Assembly: GCA_934646185.1 (NCBI GenBank)
Contig: CAKUEH010000047.1
Coordinates: 1 to 14,068, forward strand
Direction of reading: 5' to 3'
DNA: 14,068 nucleotides
Source of the DNA: an uncultured Oscillospiraceae bacterium
GTDB lineage: Bacteria; Bacillota; Clostridia; Oscillospirales; Oscillospiraceae
Of the stretch, positions 6,244 to 13,253 are shown piece after piece. Numbering within the stretch: the stretch's first letter is position 1; every line of letters begins with the position of its first letter. The position numbers and the translations under genes were made by a program. Under the pieces are notes generated by a model that saw only the letters and a list, made by a program, of their open reading frames with translations, had not been told where the DNA came from and made no database searches.

Positions 6244-6870
6244 TCATACGTTCATGCGGCTGCAAAGATACCGCTTCAGTTCCGAATCCTCCGCCTGTTC
6301 CAGCCGCGCTGCCAGCGCGGGATTCGCGAAAACCGGGCGCGTGATTTCCTCGTCAAGGCGCGCCAGAATTTCGGTCATGGAATGATGCGTTTCGCGGGAA
6401 ATCTGCCCCAGGCGGCTGCGGCTGCGGGCCTGACTTTCCGCCCGGCTTTCCGGGTACCCCAGGACATCTGCCGGTTCCAAAAGCACATCTGCGATCATCT
6501 CCAGATTTATGCTGCTTGCCCAGCCATAGCCCTTGTTCAAAGCAAGGCTGATACAGTTTGGCGCGTTGATACGTCTGGCCAGCCAGGCATCCAGCGGTTC
6601 CTGCACCAGCGCGCAGGTGATGCCCGGATACTGAAGAACCGCGTTCAAATATCCCTGTCCGGTTCCGCAGCCGCCGATGACCAAATCTGCCAGCTTCAGC
6701 TGAAGCAGCAGCGCAGAGATCAGGGCAGTGTGCAGGTACGTCAGCTCCGGTGTCTGCGCGGGGTCGCACATCCCGGCGTTAAAAATTTCATGTCCCTTTC
6801 CTGTAAATGCAGCAAGGATATCCTGATTTTTCCCGCAGGAAGAAACCTCATTTACGATTGCAATCCGCAT
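6244..6870 (-). CDS. RpiB/LacA/LacB-family isomerase, divergent
   Basis: A 208-residue protein, longer than the roughly 150 of ribose-5-phosphate isomerase B. The active-site loop GGCGTGQG (residues 66-73) keeps the catalytic Cys68 and the CGTG turn, with Q in place of the usual I/V. Two other hallmarks differ. The Asp-His pair near the N-terminus of RpiB is replaced by NE (residues 7-8, IVNEVSSCG), and the HND segment that helps bind and ring-open phosphopentoses is replaced by INAPN (101-105). A long Arg-rich tail (about residues 135-208) extends beyond normal RpiB. It therefore probably acts on a different aldose/ketose, perhaps non-phosphorylated; SqwI of the sulfo-transketolase pathway is a related-family precedent. 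The start codon lies inside the transketolase C-subunit gene (19-base overlap), indicating coupled synthesis. Confidence 0.82.
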   Translation of the reverse strand: MRIAIVNEVSSCGKNQDILAAFTGKGHEIFNAGMCDPAQTPELTYLHTALISALLLQLKLADLVIGGCGTGQGYLNAVLQYPGITCALVQEPLDAWLARRINAPNCISLALNKGYGWASSINLEMIADVLLEPADVLGYPESRAESQARSRSRLGQISRETHHSMTEILARLDEEITRPVFANPALAARLEQAEDSELKRYLCSRMNV

Positions 6871-7862
6871 GACCTGATCGCCGCCTTTCTCGTCATAACG
6901 CCCCTGCAGGCGTCTTGAATGTCTGCCGCGTTCAGCCCGAAGCGGTTTTTCAGGGACGGAACGGTTCCGACTTCCCCGAAGCTGCCTCGGACTCCGATGC
7001 GCCGCATCGGAACCGGCATCTGCTCTGCAAGCGTTTCGGCAACAAGGCTGCCCAAACCGCCGCAGACGTTCTGATTTTCAACCGTCACAACAGCGCCGCA
7101 CTTTTCCGCATAGGCCCGGATGCAATCCGTATCTGCCGGCTGAATGGAATACAAATCGATAACCGCCGCATGGATGCCCTCGGCTTCCAGCTGCTCTGCC
7201 GCCTCCAATGCCTCCGGCAGCAGAATGCCGGCGCTGAAAACAGCAACGTCCTCGCCGTCGCGAACCAGACTTGCCTGTCCAATGGAAAATGCAGCGTCCT
7301 GCGTGTAGACCTCCGTAACCTTCTTCCGGCTGCTGCGGCAATAGACATTACCCGCAGCGGCTGCCATCATCGGTACAAATCGCTGCATCGCGGCAGTATC
7401 CGCAGGTTCGAGAATGACCATGTTCGGGATCGTGCGCATCAGACTGATATCCTCCAGCGGCATATGGGTACCGCCATTCGATGTCGCGGTAATTCCAGCA
7501 TCGCCGCCGATCAGCTTTACATTGGCCTTTTGATACCCGCAGGACAGATAAACCTGATCAAACACCCGTCTTGTGATAAACGGCCCAAACGCGTGGACAA
7601 ACGGAATGTAACCCTCAATGGACATCGCCGCCGCAACGCCGACGGCGTTCGCTTCCTGGATCCCGCAGTTTACAGAGCGTTCCGGAAATCGTTCCGCAAA
7701 GGCCGCTGTTCCCATTGAGCTCATCACGTCCGCCTCTATTGCGATCACGGAAGGGTTCTTCTCCGCCTCATAAATCAGTGCATCGCAGTAGACCGCACGC
7801 AATTCCCGCTCACTGTCGATCCTCAACGCACGCGGCAGCACGGCATTTGTATTGTCAATCAT
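6852..7862 (-). CDS. Transketolase, C-terminal subunit (split type)
   Basis: A 336-residue protein holding the pyrimidine-binding and C-terminal domains of transketolase. NCGIQEANAVGVAAAM includes Glu70, the residue that activates ThDP. GITATSNGGTHMPLEDISLMR has the conserved His133 and the G-H-x-P-L-E-D signature. The final domain follows from about residue 195. The N-terminal half of the enzyme is encoded separately, directly upstream, with an 8-base frame overlap; such two-subunit transketolases are common in clostridia and archaea. The pair would transfer a two-carbon ketol unit between a ketose and an aldose. Being in a dedicated operon with an isomerase rather than with housekeeping genes points to a special substrate, as for SqwGH (sulfofructose) or AptAB (apulose phosphate). 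Confidence 0.92.
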   Translation of the reverse strand: MIDNTNAVLPRALRIDSERELRAVYCDALIYEAEKNPSVIAIEADVMSSMGTAAFAERFPERSVNCGIQEANAVGVAAAMSIEGYIPFVHAFGPFITRRVFDQVYLSCGYQKANVKLIGGDAGITATSNGGTHMPLEDISLMRTIPNMVILEPADTAAMQRFVPMMAAAAGNVYCRSSRKKVTEVYTQDAAFSIGQASLVRDGEDVAVFSAGILLPEALEAAEQLEAEGIHAAVIDLYSIQPADTDCIRAYAEKCGAVVTVENQNVCGGLGSLVAETLAEQMPVPMRRIGVRGSFGEVGTVPSLKNRFGLNAADIQDACRGVMTRKAAIRSCGLQS

Positions 7863-8724
7863 AGTACCCCTCCACCGGAAGCGTTTCTCTCAGGCGCCGG
7901 AGAATTTCCTGCTTCCCAATCTCGGCTTCAGTCTCGGAAATCGCCATATAGTGGCATTTCGCTGCCTGCTCGGCAAAGCAATATCCTCCGCCCTTACGCG
8001 TATTGAGGATCACCGCATGCGCATTTTCACCGGGCGCCGAACAAATTTCGGACAGCACCCGCTCAATTTCATCCACATCGTGGCCATTTACCTGCCGGAC
8101 GCGCAGCCGGAACGCGGACAGCTTTTCCTCCAGCGGCTCCAGATCGGAAATATCTGCAACACGGCCGTCCAGCTGGAACCGGTTCCTGTCAATCAGGAAA
8201 ATCAATCTGCCGAGCCTCTGCTGCGCCGCGAATTGAAATGCCTCCCAGACCTGTCCCTCCTGCAATTCTCCGTCGCCTAAAATGGCATAGACAAAATGCG
8301 CCTTTCCCTGCAGCTTCGCCGCCATTGCAAGACCGCAGGCCAGCGACGCTCCCTGCCCCAAAGAACCGGTTGAAACATCGATCCCGGGCGTTTTGAGCCG
8401 GTCACAGTGGCTCGGGAGCCTTGTTTCCGGTTGATTCAGCGTTCTCAGCCACTCTGTCGGGAAGAAGCCGGACAGCGCCAGCGCAGCATATAGCGCCGGG
8501 CCGCAATGTCCCTTCGACAGAACCAGACGATCTCTTCCGGCCCAGCCCGGGTCTTTGGGGTCATAGTGCATGATACATCCGTAAAGCACCGCCAGCGTAT
8601 CTGCAATGGACATGCATCCACCGACATGTCCGCTGCCAAACGAAGCCATGGCGTCCAACGTCGCCATGCGGATGCGCGCTGCAAGCTCTTTTATATCCGC
8701 AGAGGCGGTATGGTATGTTTCCAT
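7855..8724 (-). CDS. Transketolase, N-terminal subunit (split type)
   Basis: A 289-residue ThDP-binding half of transketolase. Landmarks are GSGHVGG (30-36), LSKGHCGPALYAAL (69-82), STGSLGQGASLACG (118-131), and the ThDP/Mg motif GDGELQEGQVWEA (150-162) with Asp151, closed by Asn181 in LIDRNRFQLDG. The motif DRN replaces the more usual DxNKxQ wording but retains the metal-binding Asn. The start ATG at 8722-8724 is preceded by GAGGAT and lies two bases after the stop of the ThDP enzyme gene upstream. It functions only with the C-terminal subunit encoded next. The identity is secure; the substrate is unknown. Confidence 0.92.
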   Translation of the reverse strand: METYHTASADIKELAARIRMATLDAMASFGSGHVGGCMSIADTLAVLYGCIMHYDPKDPGWAGRDRLVLSKGHCGPALYAALALSGFFPTEWLRTLNQPETRLPSHCDRLKTPGIDVSTGSLGQGASLACGLAMAAKLQGKAHFVYAILGDGELQEGQVWEAFQFAAQQRLGRLIFLIDRNRFQLDGRVADISDLEPLEEKLSAFRLRVRQVNGHDVDEIERVLSEICSAPGENAHAVILNTRKGGGYCFAEQAAKCHYMAISETEAEIGKQEILRRLRETLPVEGYYD

Positions 8725-8726
8725 TA

Positions 8727-10526
8727 TCAGTATCCTCTTTCAAATTCATGGCTTTTGCCCTGCCGATATACCTCGTGCCTTTCCGTAATATAAGCCGGAA
8801 CCGGGACATCCCACCAGCCAAAGGATTCGCCGCCGGTATGAGGGTAGTCACGGCATACATCGACCTCCAGAAGATATGGATGACCGCAGGCCAGCGCTTC
8901 CTGCAGCGCGGCGGCCACCTCTTCCCTGCGATGGATCTTTTTCGAGCGCATCCCAAACGAGGCGGCAGCCTGTGCGAAATCGGGGCTGTAAACCCCGCCG
9001 TCCTTGAGCCAGTCATTTCCAAACATATACTCCTCGCCATATGCATCATGCTGCAGATCCTTTATGGCAAGCCATCCGGAATTGTTTGCAACGACCACCA
9101 CAACAGGAATGTCATACTGCACCAGCGTCGCCAGCTCCTGCATGGTCATCATAAAATCGCCGTCGCCCATCAGCGCGACCACAGGGGTATCCGGGCACGC
9201 GAGCTTCGCACCGGCCGCAGCCGGCATCGCCCATCCCATTGTAGAGAAACCGCCGGTCGTCAGGCAGGTATACGGCTGCTCAAAGCAATATTCCTGAAGA
9301 AGCTGGGCCTGCGTGTTGCCGGAGGACGTCGCAATGATGGTCTCTCCCGGCAAGCCTGCATTCATTTCGCCCAAAAGCTGAGAAATTGTACAGAATTCCG
9401 TATCAGCAGCGCGGCGCTCTGCCAGCTGCTGTGCCCAGCGTTGCTTTCTCTCAGCAATCTCCGCCTTATACTCCGGGCGCTCTTCCGTCACGGGGTACGC
9501 ATCGAAAAGCTGACGCGCCACCGTCTTCAAGTCTGCAACGATGCCCAGATCCGCAGCGTAATTCTTGCCGATCTCCTCCGCCTGCATGTCCACATGGATC
9601 AGCCTGGTCTTCGGGAAAGAAAACGCCGCGCCAGCTTTATACGAGCAGGTCGTTTCGTCCGCAAACCGGACGCCAAGCGCAAGGATCACATCTGCCTGAC
9701 GGCAAATCTCAAGCCCCACAGGCGTTCCCTTTGAGCCGGTATGGAAGCAATAGAGCGGATGCCGCTCCGGGAAGGCGCTCTTGCCCGCCAGTGTCGTAAC
9801 AACCGCTGCTCCCCAGCGCTCAGCCAGTGCAGTCAGTTCTTCCGCCGCACGTGCTTTGAGCGCGCCGCCGCCCGCCAGTATCACCGGCCGCTTTGCGCTA
9901 CGCATGATTGCAACCGCCTCGGCAATGGTCTGCTCATCGATGCTGCTGTGCGCAGCCGCATCAACTGCCGGTGCTGCGGGAAGCTCCGCCTCAAAGCTTT
10001 CGGACTGAACGTCCATCGGAACTGCAACCGCAATGGGCCCATTTCGTCCGCCGCGCATCTGTCCGAACGCACGCGCCATGATACGAGGAAGCTGATTCAC
10101 GTTTTCTACGCGCCATGCGCGCTTGGTCACAGGCTCCATCGTCTTGAGAAAATTCGAATCCTGATAGCGCTCAATCTCTTGCAGGACGCCGGTTCCCTTC
10201 ATGTTGGTATGTACGTCTCCGCAGAAAGACAGCACCGCGCTCGAATCCACATAAGCCGTTGCCATGCCAATGATGGTATTCAGCGAACCCGGGCCAATGG
10301 ATGAGATCGTCGCAAGCGGTTTTCCCGACATGCGGAAATAACCATCCGCAATATGAACAGCAGCCTGTTCATGCTTGACCTGCAGATACCGTACTTTTCC
10401 GTCTTTGTCGCTCTGGCGCAGAGCATCGAACAGGCCAAGCACGCCATGTCCCGGTATCCCCAGCATATAGGGAACATTTTCTTTTTCGAGGTAATTTATA
10501 ATATACTGTCCACCTGATACTTGCAT
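8727..10526 (-). CDS. ThDP-dependent enzyme, acetolactate synthase/IolD-like
   Basis: A 599-residue enzyme of the acetolactate synthase/pyruvate oxidase/IolD superfamily with N-terminal pyrimidine, central, and C-terminal pyrophosphate domains. The catalytic Glu53 sits in VKHEQAAVHIADGYFR. GPGSLNTIIGMATAYVDS (78-95) is family-typical. The ThDP motif runs from GDGDF (454) to ANN (480-482). The second in-frame ATG (10524-10526) is chosen because AAGGAG lies nine bases before it; the first ATG at 10544 has no site. It could be a C-C bond hydrolase like IolD (ring opening of a cyclic diketone), a decarboxylase/carboligase, or a relative of sulfoacetaldehyde acetyltransferase. Length is between ALS (about 570) and IolD (about 640). 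Neighbours with iolG/E/A-like character favour a hydrolase, but this is inference. Confidence 0.85.
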   Translation of the reverse strand: MQVSGGQYIINYLEKENVPYMLGIPGHGVLGLFDALRQSDKDGKVRYLQVKHEQAAVHIADGYFRMSGKPLATISSIGPGSLNTIIGMATAYVDSSAVLSFCGDVHTNMKGTGVLQEIERYQDSNFLKTMEPVTKRAWRVENVNQLPRIMARAFGQMRGGRNGPIAVAVPMDVQSESFEAELPAAPAVDAAAHSSIDEQTIAEAVAIMRSAKRPVILAGGGALKARAAEELTALAERWGAAVVTTLAGKSAFPERHPLYCFHTGSKGTPVGLEICRQADVILALGVRFADETTCSYKAGAAFSFPKTRLIHVDMQAEEIGKNYAADLGIVADLKTVARQLFDAYPVTEERPEYKAEIAERKQRWAQQLAERRAADTEFCTISQLLGEMNAGLPGETIIATSSGNTQAQLLQEYCFEQPYTCLTTGGFSTMGWAMPAAAGAKLACPDTPVVALMGDGDFMMTMQELATLVQYDIPVVVVVANNSGWLAIKDLQHDAYGEEYMFGNDWLKDGGVYSPDFAQAAASFGMRSKKIHRREEVAAALQEALACGHPYLLEVDVCRDYPHTGGESFGWWDVPVPAYITERHEVYRQGKSHEFERGY

Positions 10527-10554
10527 GTTGTATTGCTCCTTCATGTTTTAGATG

Positions 10555-10566
10555 CGCTGTGCAGCG
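10555..10566 (-). repeat. Short inverted repeat upstream of the ThDP enzyme gene
   Basis: CGCTG and CAGCG flank a central TG in the spacer between the IclR gene and the ThDP enzyme gene, about 30 bases upstream of the latter's start. It could be a small mRNA hairpin or protein site, but five-base arms are easily found by chance. No promoter is evident in this 79-base spacer. Confidence 0.2.
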
Positions 10567-10605
10567 GATCGCCGTGCCTGTTTTCGGTTTGAGATGGGAG
10601 GTTTC

Positions 10606-11382
10606 TTAAAATCCAAGTCCGGAGTTTTCTTCGTATTGCATGCAGGTCTGCGACAATTTTCTGGCCGCAGCCTTCAAATATCCGATGCAGAGGTTCACCT
10701 TCTGCTGATTCATATCTCTGATGGTTGAAGAGACACCGAGCGAATATATCGGAATTCCTCTGCGGTTAAAAATCGGCACACTAATGCAGCGAACCTCCTG
10801 ATTTAATTCTCCGATTTCCTCCGCATATCCAAGCTCCCGTGCCTTACGAAACTCTTTTATAAGCTCCTCCACATCAGTGATTGTATTGTCGGTATATTGC
10901 TGTATGGATGCATTTTCAAGGATAATCCGTTGGTGGCGTTCTGATAAGAACGCCAGTATTGCCCGCCCGGAAGCGGTGCAGTAAGCCGGTTCGACTGCAC
11001 TGGATCTTCTGACGACCTGAATGATGTGATCCGAAAATTCCTGATGGACAAATGTGACGCCGCGCGGAGCCCGCATACACAAATGCGCATTTTCTCCGCT
11101 TTTTTCTACGACCTCCCGCATGATTGGCCTTGCAAAAAATATCATTTGCAGCGGATCGATGCTCTGCCATGCGAAAAGATTCAGTTTATATCCGGCGGTG
11201 TATCGGTTGCGGCCCGCCTCAAGATATCCACTGCGTTCCATCGTTTTCAGCAGGCGATAGGCATTGCTTCTGTCCAGCCCCAGCTGCTCTGCAACGTCGC
11301 CAGCGCTGATACTTCCGCATTCCGCAAGCATGTCCAATACCTGAAGCGTATTTGCCGCAGACTGGATCGTGTGCTCCGCCAT
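10606..11382 (-). CDS. IclR-family transcriptional regulator
   Basis: A 258-residue DNA-binding regulator. The N-terminal winged helix-turn-helix spans about residues 8-60 (SAGDVAEQLGLDRSNAYRLL is the helix-turn-helix; RSGYLEAGRNRYTAGYKL is the wing). The C-terminal GAF-like effector domain spans about residues 75-250 with the family landmarks AYCTASGRAILAFLSE, EEIGELNQEVRCISVPIF and SLGVSSTIRDM. IclR proteins usually bind a small organic acid or sugar-derived ligand and repress or activate a nearby catabolic operon. It lies within the operon, one base after the aldehyde dehydrogenase stop, so it would be transcribed with the genes it presumably controls, giving feedback. A likely binding site is the inverted repeat at 12962-12977 near the operon promoter. 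Confidence 0.93.
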   Translation of the reverse strand: MAEHTIQSAANTLQVLDMLAECGSISAGDVAEQLGLDRSNAYRLLKTMERSGYLEAGRNRYTAGYKLNLFAWQSIDPLQMIFFARPIMREVVEKSGENAHLCMRAPRGVTFVHQEFSDHIIQVVRRSSAVEPAYCTASGRAILAFLSERHQRIILENASIQQYTDNTITDVEELIKEFRKARELGYAEEIGELNQEVRCISVPIFNRRGIPIYSLGVSSTIRDMNQQKVNLCIGYLKAAARKLSQTCMQYEENSGLGF

Positions 11383-11383
11383 A

Positions 11384-12883
11384 CTATACCGTTCCTCCCC
11401 ACGTATCGGTTACGCTTGTGTCGAGATTATCCGTAAACCAGTGCGTTGTAACGGTTTTGGATTCTGTGAAGAAACGGACAAAGTCTTTTCCGTGGCAATG
11501 CAGATCCCCAAAGAAGCTCTGCTTATGCCCGCTGAAGGGGAAAACGCCGACCGGCACAGGGATCGCCACATTTACCCCCACCATTCCGCCGTCAGTACGG
11601 CTGACAAATTCACGCGCATAATAACCGCTTCGCGTAAAGATCACAGAGCCGTTTGCAAATGGATTATCGTTCATGATTTTCAGGCCTTCCTCAAATCCGG
11701 AAACCCGCTTGACACACAGGACGGGGCCAAATATCTCACGGTCGCCCACACTCATCCCGGGCTTGACACGGTCGAGGATCGTATGGCCGATATAGTAGCC
11801 ATTCTTATAGCCCGGTACAACACAGTCCCGCCCATCCAGCGCAAGCACAGCTCCCTCAGAAAGTCCGCGTTCGATTGCGTCCAGAATGGATTTCCTGTGT
11901 TCCGCGCTGATTACAGGGCCGAGGCTGGTGCTCTTGTCATATGCCGGGCCGACCTTTTTCGTTTTGCACAGACGCACAATTTCGGCGATCAGCTTGTCCG
12001 CAATGCAGTCCTCAACTGCGAGGCAGGAGAGCGCCATGCAGCGTTCACCCGCACACCCAAATGCGGCGTTTACAATGGCTGCGGCTGTATTTTCAATGGG
12101 CGCGTCCCGCAGAACCAGCGCATGATTTTTCGCCTCGCAAAGCGCCTGTACACGCTTGCCGTTTTCTGCGGCCGCTGCATAGATATGCCTGCCGACGGCG
12201 GTGGAACCGACCAGCGTAATGCCCTTGATGTCCGGATGCGACAGCAGCAGCTCAGATTCTGTTCTGGAGCACGTAATAATGTTGACAACGCCGTCCGGAA
12301 TCCCCGCCTGCCTGTAGAGCTCCGCAAATTTCATACTTGTCATCGGCGTCATGGTAGCAGCTTTCAACACATACGTATTCCCGCAGCAAATTGCCAAAGG
12401 CGTCATCCATCCCATCGGAATCATCGCCGGAAAATTCCACGGTGCAATGCCGGCAAACACACCCAGCGGCTCACGATAAAGCGACGTGTCATAGCCGTGT
12501 GAAGCATTGAGCATTGCATCGCCTAAGATCTGTGAAGAAATTGAGGTTGCAAGCTCGGTCATTTCCTGTGCCTTGCGAACATCGCCTGCCGCTTCGTTCC
12601 ACGCTTTTCCGTTCTCACGGGCAACGCTCATCGTCAACTCGTCAAAATGCTCTACGATCAACTCACGCAGGCGGAACAGACACTGCGCACGCTTGGCGGA
12701 AGGCGTTGCGGCCCAGGCGGGGAATGCAGCGCGTGCCGCCTCTACTGCGGAAAGGACTTCTTCTTTTGTGCAGCATGGTGCTTCAGCGATGGTCTCGCCC
12801 GTGCTTGGATCACGGATCTGCCGATATACAGTGGATCTCGACTCCACAAACTCACCGTTAATGAATAACTTTATTCGTTCCAT
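11384..12883 (-). CDS. mmsA: CoA-acylating methylmalonate/malonate-semialdehyde dehydrogenase-type aldehyde dehydrogenase
   Basis: A 499-residue enzyme of the MmsA/IolA branch of aldehyde dehydrogenases, which convert methylmalonate or malonate semialdehyde plus CoA and NAD to propionyl- or acetyl-CoA and CO2. Landmarks are AGIAPWNFPAMIPMGWMTPL (144-163), LVGSTAVGRHIY (224-235), the AKNH segment (251-254) that replaces LELGGK of hydrolytic members, and catalytic Cys282 in GCAGERCMALS. Residue 250 is Glu where MmsA/IolA usually has Gly (CGAKNH). The start ATG at 12881-12883 is chosen because AGGAGG sits nine bases upstream; an earlier ATG at 12907 precedes that site. It is the first gene of the operon and probably handles a three- or four-carbon semialdehyde released by the ThDP enzymes. 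The family is secure; the substrate is inferred. Confidence 0.9.
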   Translation of the reverse strand: MERIKLFINGEFVESRSTVYRQIRDPSTGETIAEAPCCTKEEVLSAVEAARAAFPAWAATPSAKRAQCLFRLRELIVEHFDELTMSVARENGKAWNEAAGDVRKAQEMTELATSISSQILGDAMLNASHGYDTSLYREPLGVFAGIAPWNFPAMIPMGWMTPLAICCGNTYVLKAATMTPMTSMKFAELYRQAGIPDGVVNIITCSRTESELLLSHPDIKGITLVGSTAVGRHIYAAAAENGKRVQALCEAKNHALVLRDAPIENTAAAIVNAAFGCAGERCMALSCLAVEDCIADKLIAEIVRLCKTKKVGPAYDKSTSLGPVISAEHRKSILDAIERGLSEGAVLALDGRDCVVPGYKNGYYIGHTILDRVKPGMSVGDREIFGPVLCVKRVSGFEEGLKIMNDNPFANGSVIFTRSGYYAREFVSRTDGGMVGVNVAIPVPVGVFPFSGHKQSFFGDLHCHGKDFVRFFTESKTVTTHWFTDNLDTSVTDTWGGTV

Positions 12884-12942
12884 GGCACATTTCCTCCTAT
12901 TTCCCATGCATTCTCCGGTCTCGAAACTTGTGATACTGAGAT

Positions 12943-12977
12943 TATCATCACTCTATCATGATGCACAAAAATGCGCA
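12943..12977. promoter_or_regulatory. Candidate operator: inverted repeat plus phased direct repeat
   Basis: TGCACA at 12962-12967 and TGCGCA at 12972-12977, separated by AAAA, form a 16-bp imperfect palindrome lying in the spacer and -35 region of the predicted promoter. TATCAT occurs at 12943-12948 and again at 12954-12959, exactly 11 bases (one helical turn) apart, covering the -10 region. IclR-type regulators bind palindromes of about this size. Assigning these to the operon's IclR protein is inference. Confidence 0.35.
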
Positions 12978-12978
12978 A
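12950..12978 (-). promoter_or_regulatory. Probable operon promoter
   Basis: On the minus strand, TTGCGC (forward 12973-12978) and TAGAGT (forward 12950-12955) are spaced by 17 bases. They match the -35 consensus at three of six and the -10 at four of six positions. It lies about 67 bases upstream of the first start codon, in the only sizeable spacer before the operon. The weak boxes suit an activated or repressed promoter. No better pair was found in 12908-13082, but this is a pattern match only. Confidence 0.35.
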
Positions 12979-13082
12979 GACGTCACGCCCGTTTCCGTCA
13001 TCTTGCTGTTGCGCCATTCGCATCGCTCCACCAAAAATTTTTCGTTAAAACAAATTATCCATATTAAATTGCCGTTTGCTTA

Positions 13083-13253
13083 GGGTGTATCTGAAAACAG
13101 CGCTTAGATGTGCAAAATGCTGAAAGCGACGCAGATCGCGGCGACCATAACAAAAGCGAGGAAGGAGTCGTCACGCTTGTCATAGCATGTCTCAGCACGG
13201 CGAAATTCCTTGAGGCGATTGAAGAAACGCTCTAGGACTTGATTCTTGCGTAA
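13083..13253 (-). mobile_element. IS5-family element, 3' end fragment (transposase C-terminus)
   Basis: On the minus strand, an open frame from 13253 to the TAA at 13104-13106 encodes 49 residues, including NQVLERFFNRLKEFRRAETC and YDKRDDSFLAFVMVAAI. This is the conserved C-terminal end of IS5/IS427-group transposases, with the last catalytic Glu in LERFF and the R-R-x-x-T-x-Y-D-K motif. Beyond the stop, GGGTGTATCTGAAAACAGCGC (forward 13083-13103) looks like the terminal inverted repeat, and TTA at 13080-13082 would suit the TNA target of this group. The 5' nine-tenths of the element is missing; at about 13250 the sequence switches to a replication-initiator-like gene. The left IS5 fragment (1-153) has the same orientation. 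Confidence 0.8.

Noticed and set aside
4637..6344. Long plus-strand frames (4637-5602 and 5454-6344) opposite the dehydrogenase and TIM-barrel genes
   Set aside because: Antisense to genes with intact motifs and tight operon spacing; no independent evidence of coding.
6244..8724. Firm assignment to sulfoquinovose breakdown
   Set aside because: The split transketolase plus RpiB-like trio fits, but no sulfoquinovosidase, sulfoacetaldehyde-specific enzyme or sulfonate exporter is visible, and the IolD- and MmsA-like genes are not part of that pathway as I know it.
8715..9734. 339-codon plus-strand open frame opposite the ThDP enzyme
   Set aside because: Shadow frame of a strongly supported minus-strand gene; no ribosome binding site or domain.
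8727..10526. Annotation as biosynthetic acetolactate synthase (ilvB)
   Set aside because: There is no small subunit or branched-chain amino acid gene nearby, and the context is entirely catabolic; only superfamily membership is supportable.
11369..12502. 377-codon plus-strand open frame opposite the aldehyde dehydrogenase
   Set aside because: It is antisense to a well-supported gene, has no recognisable domain or start signals, and has implausible composition.
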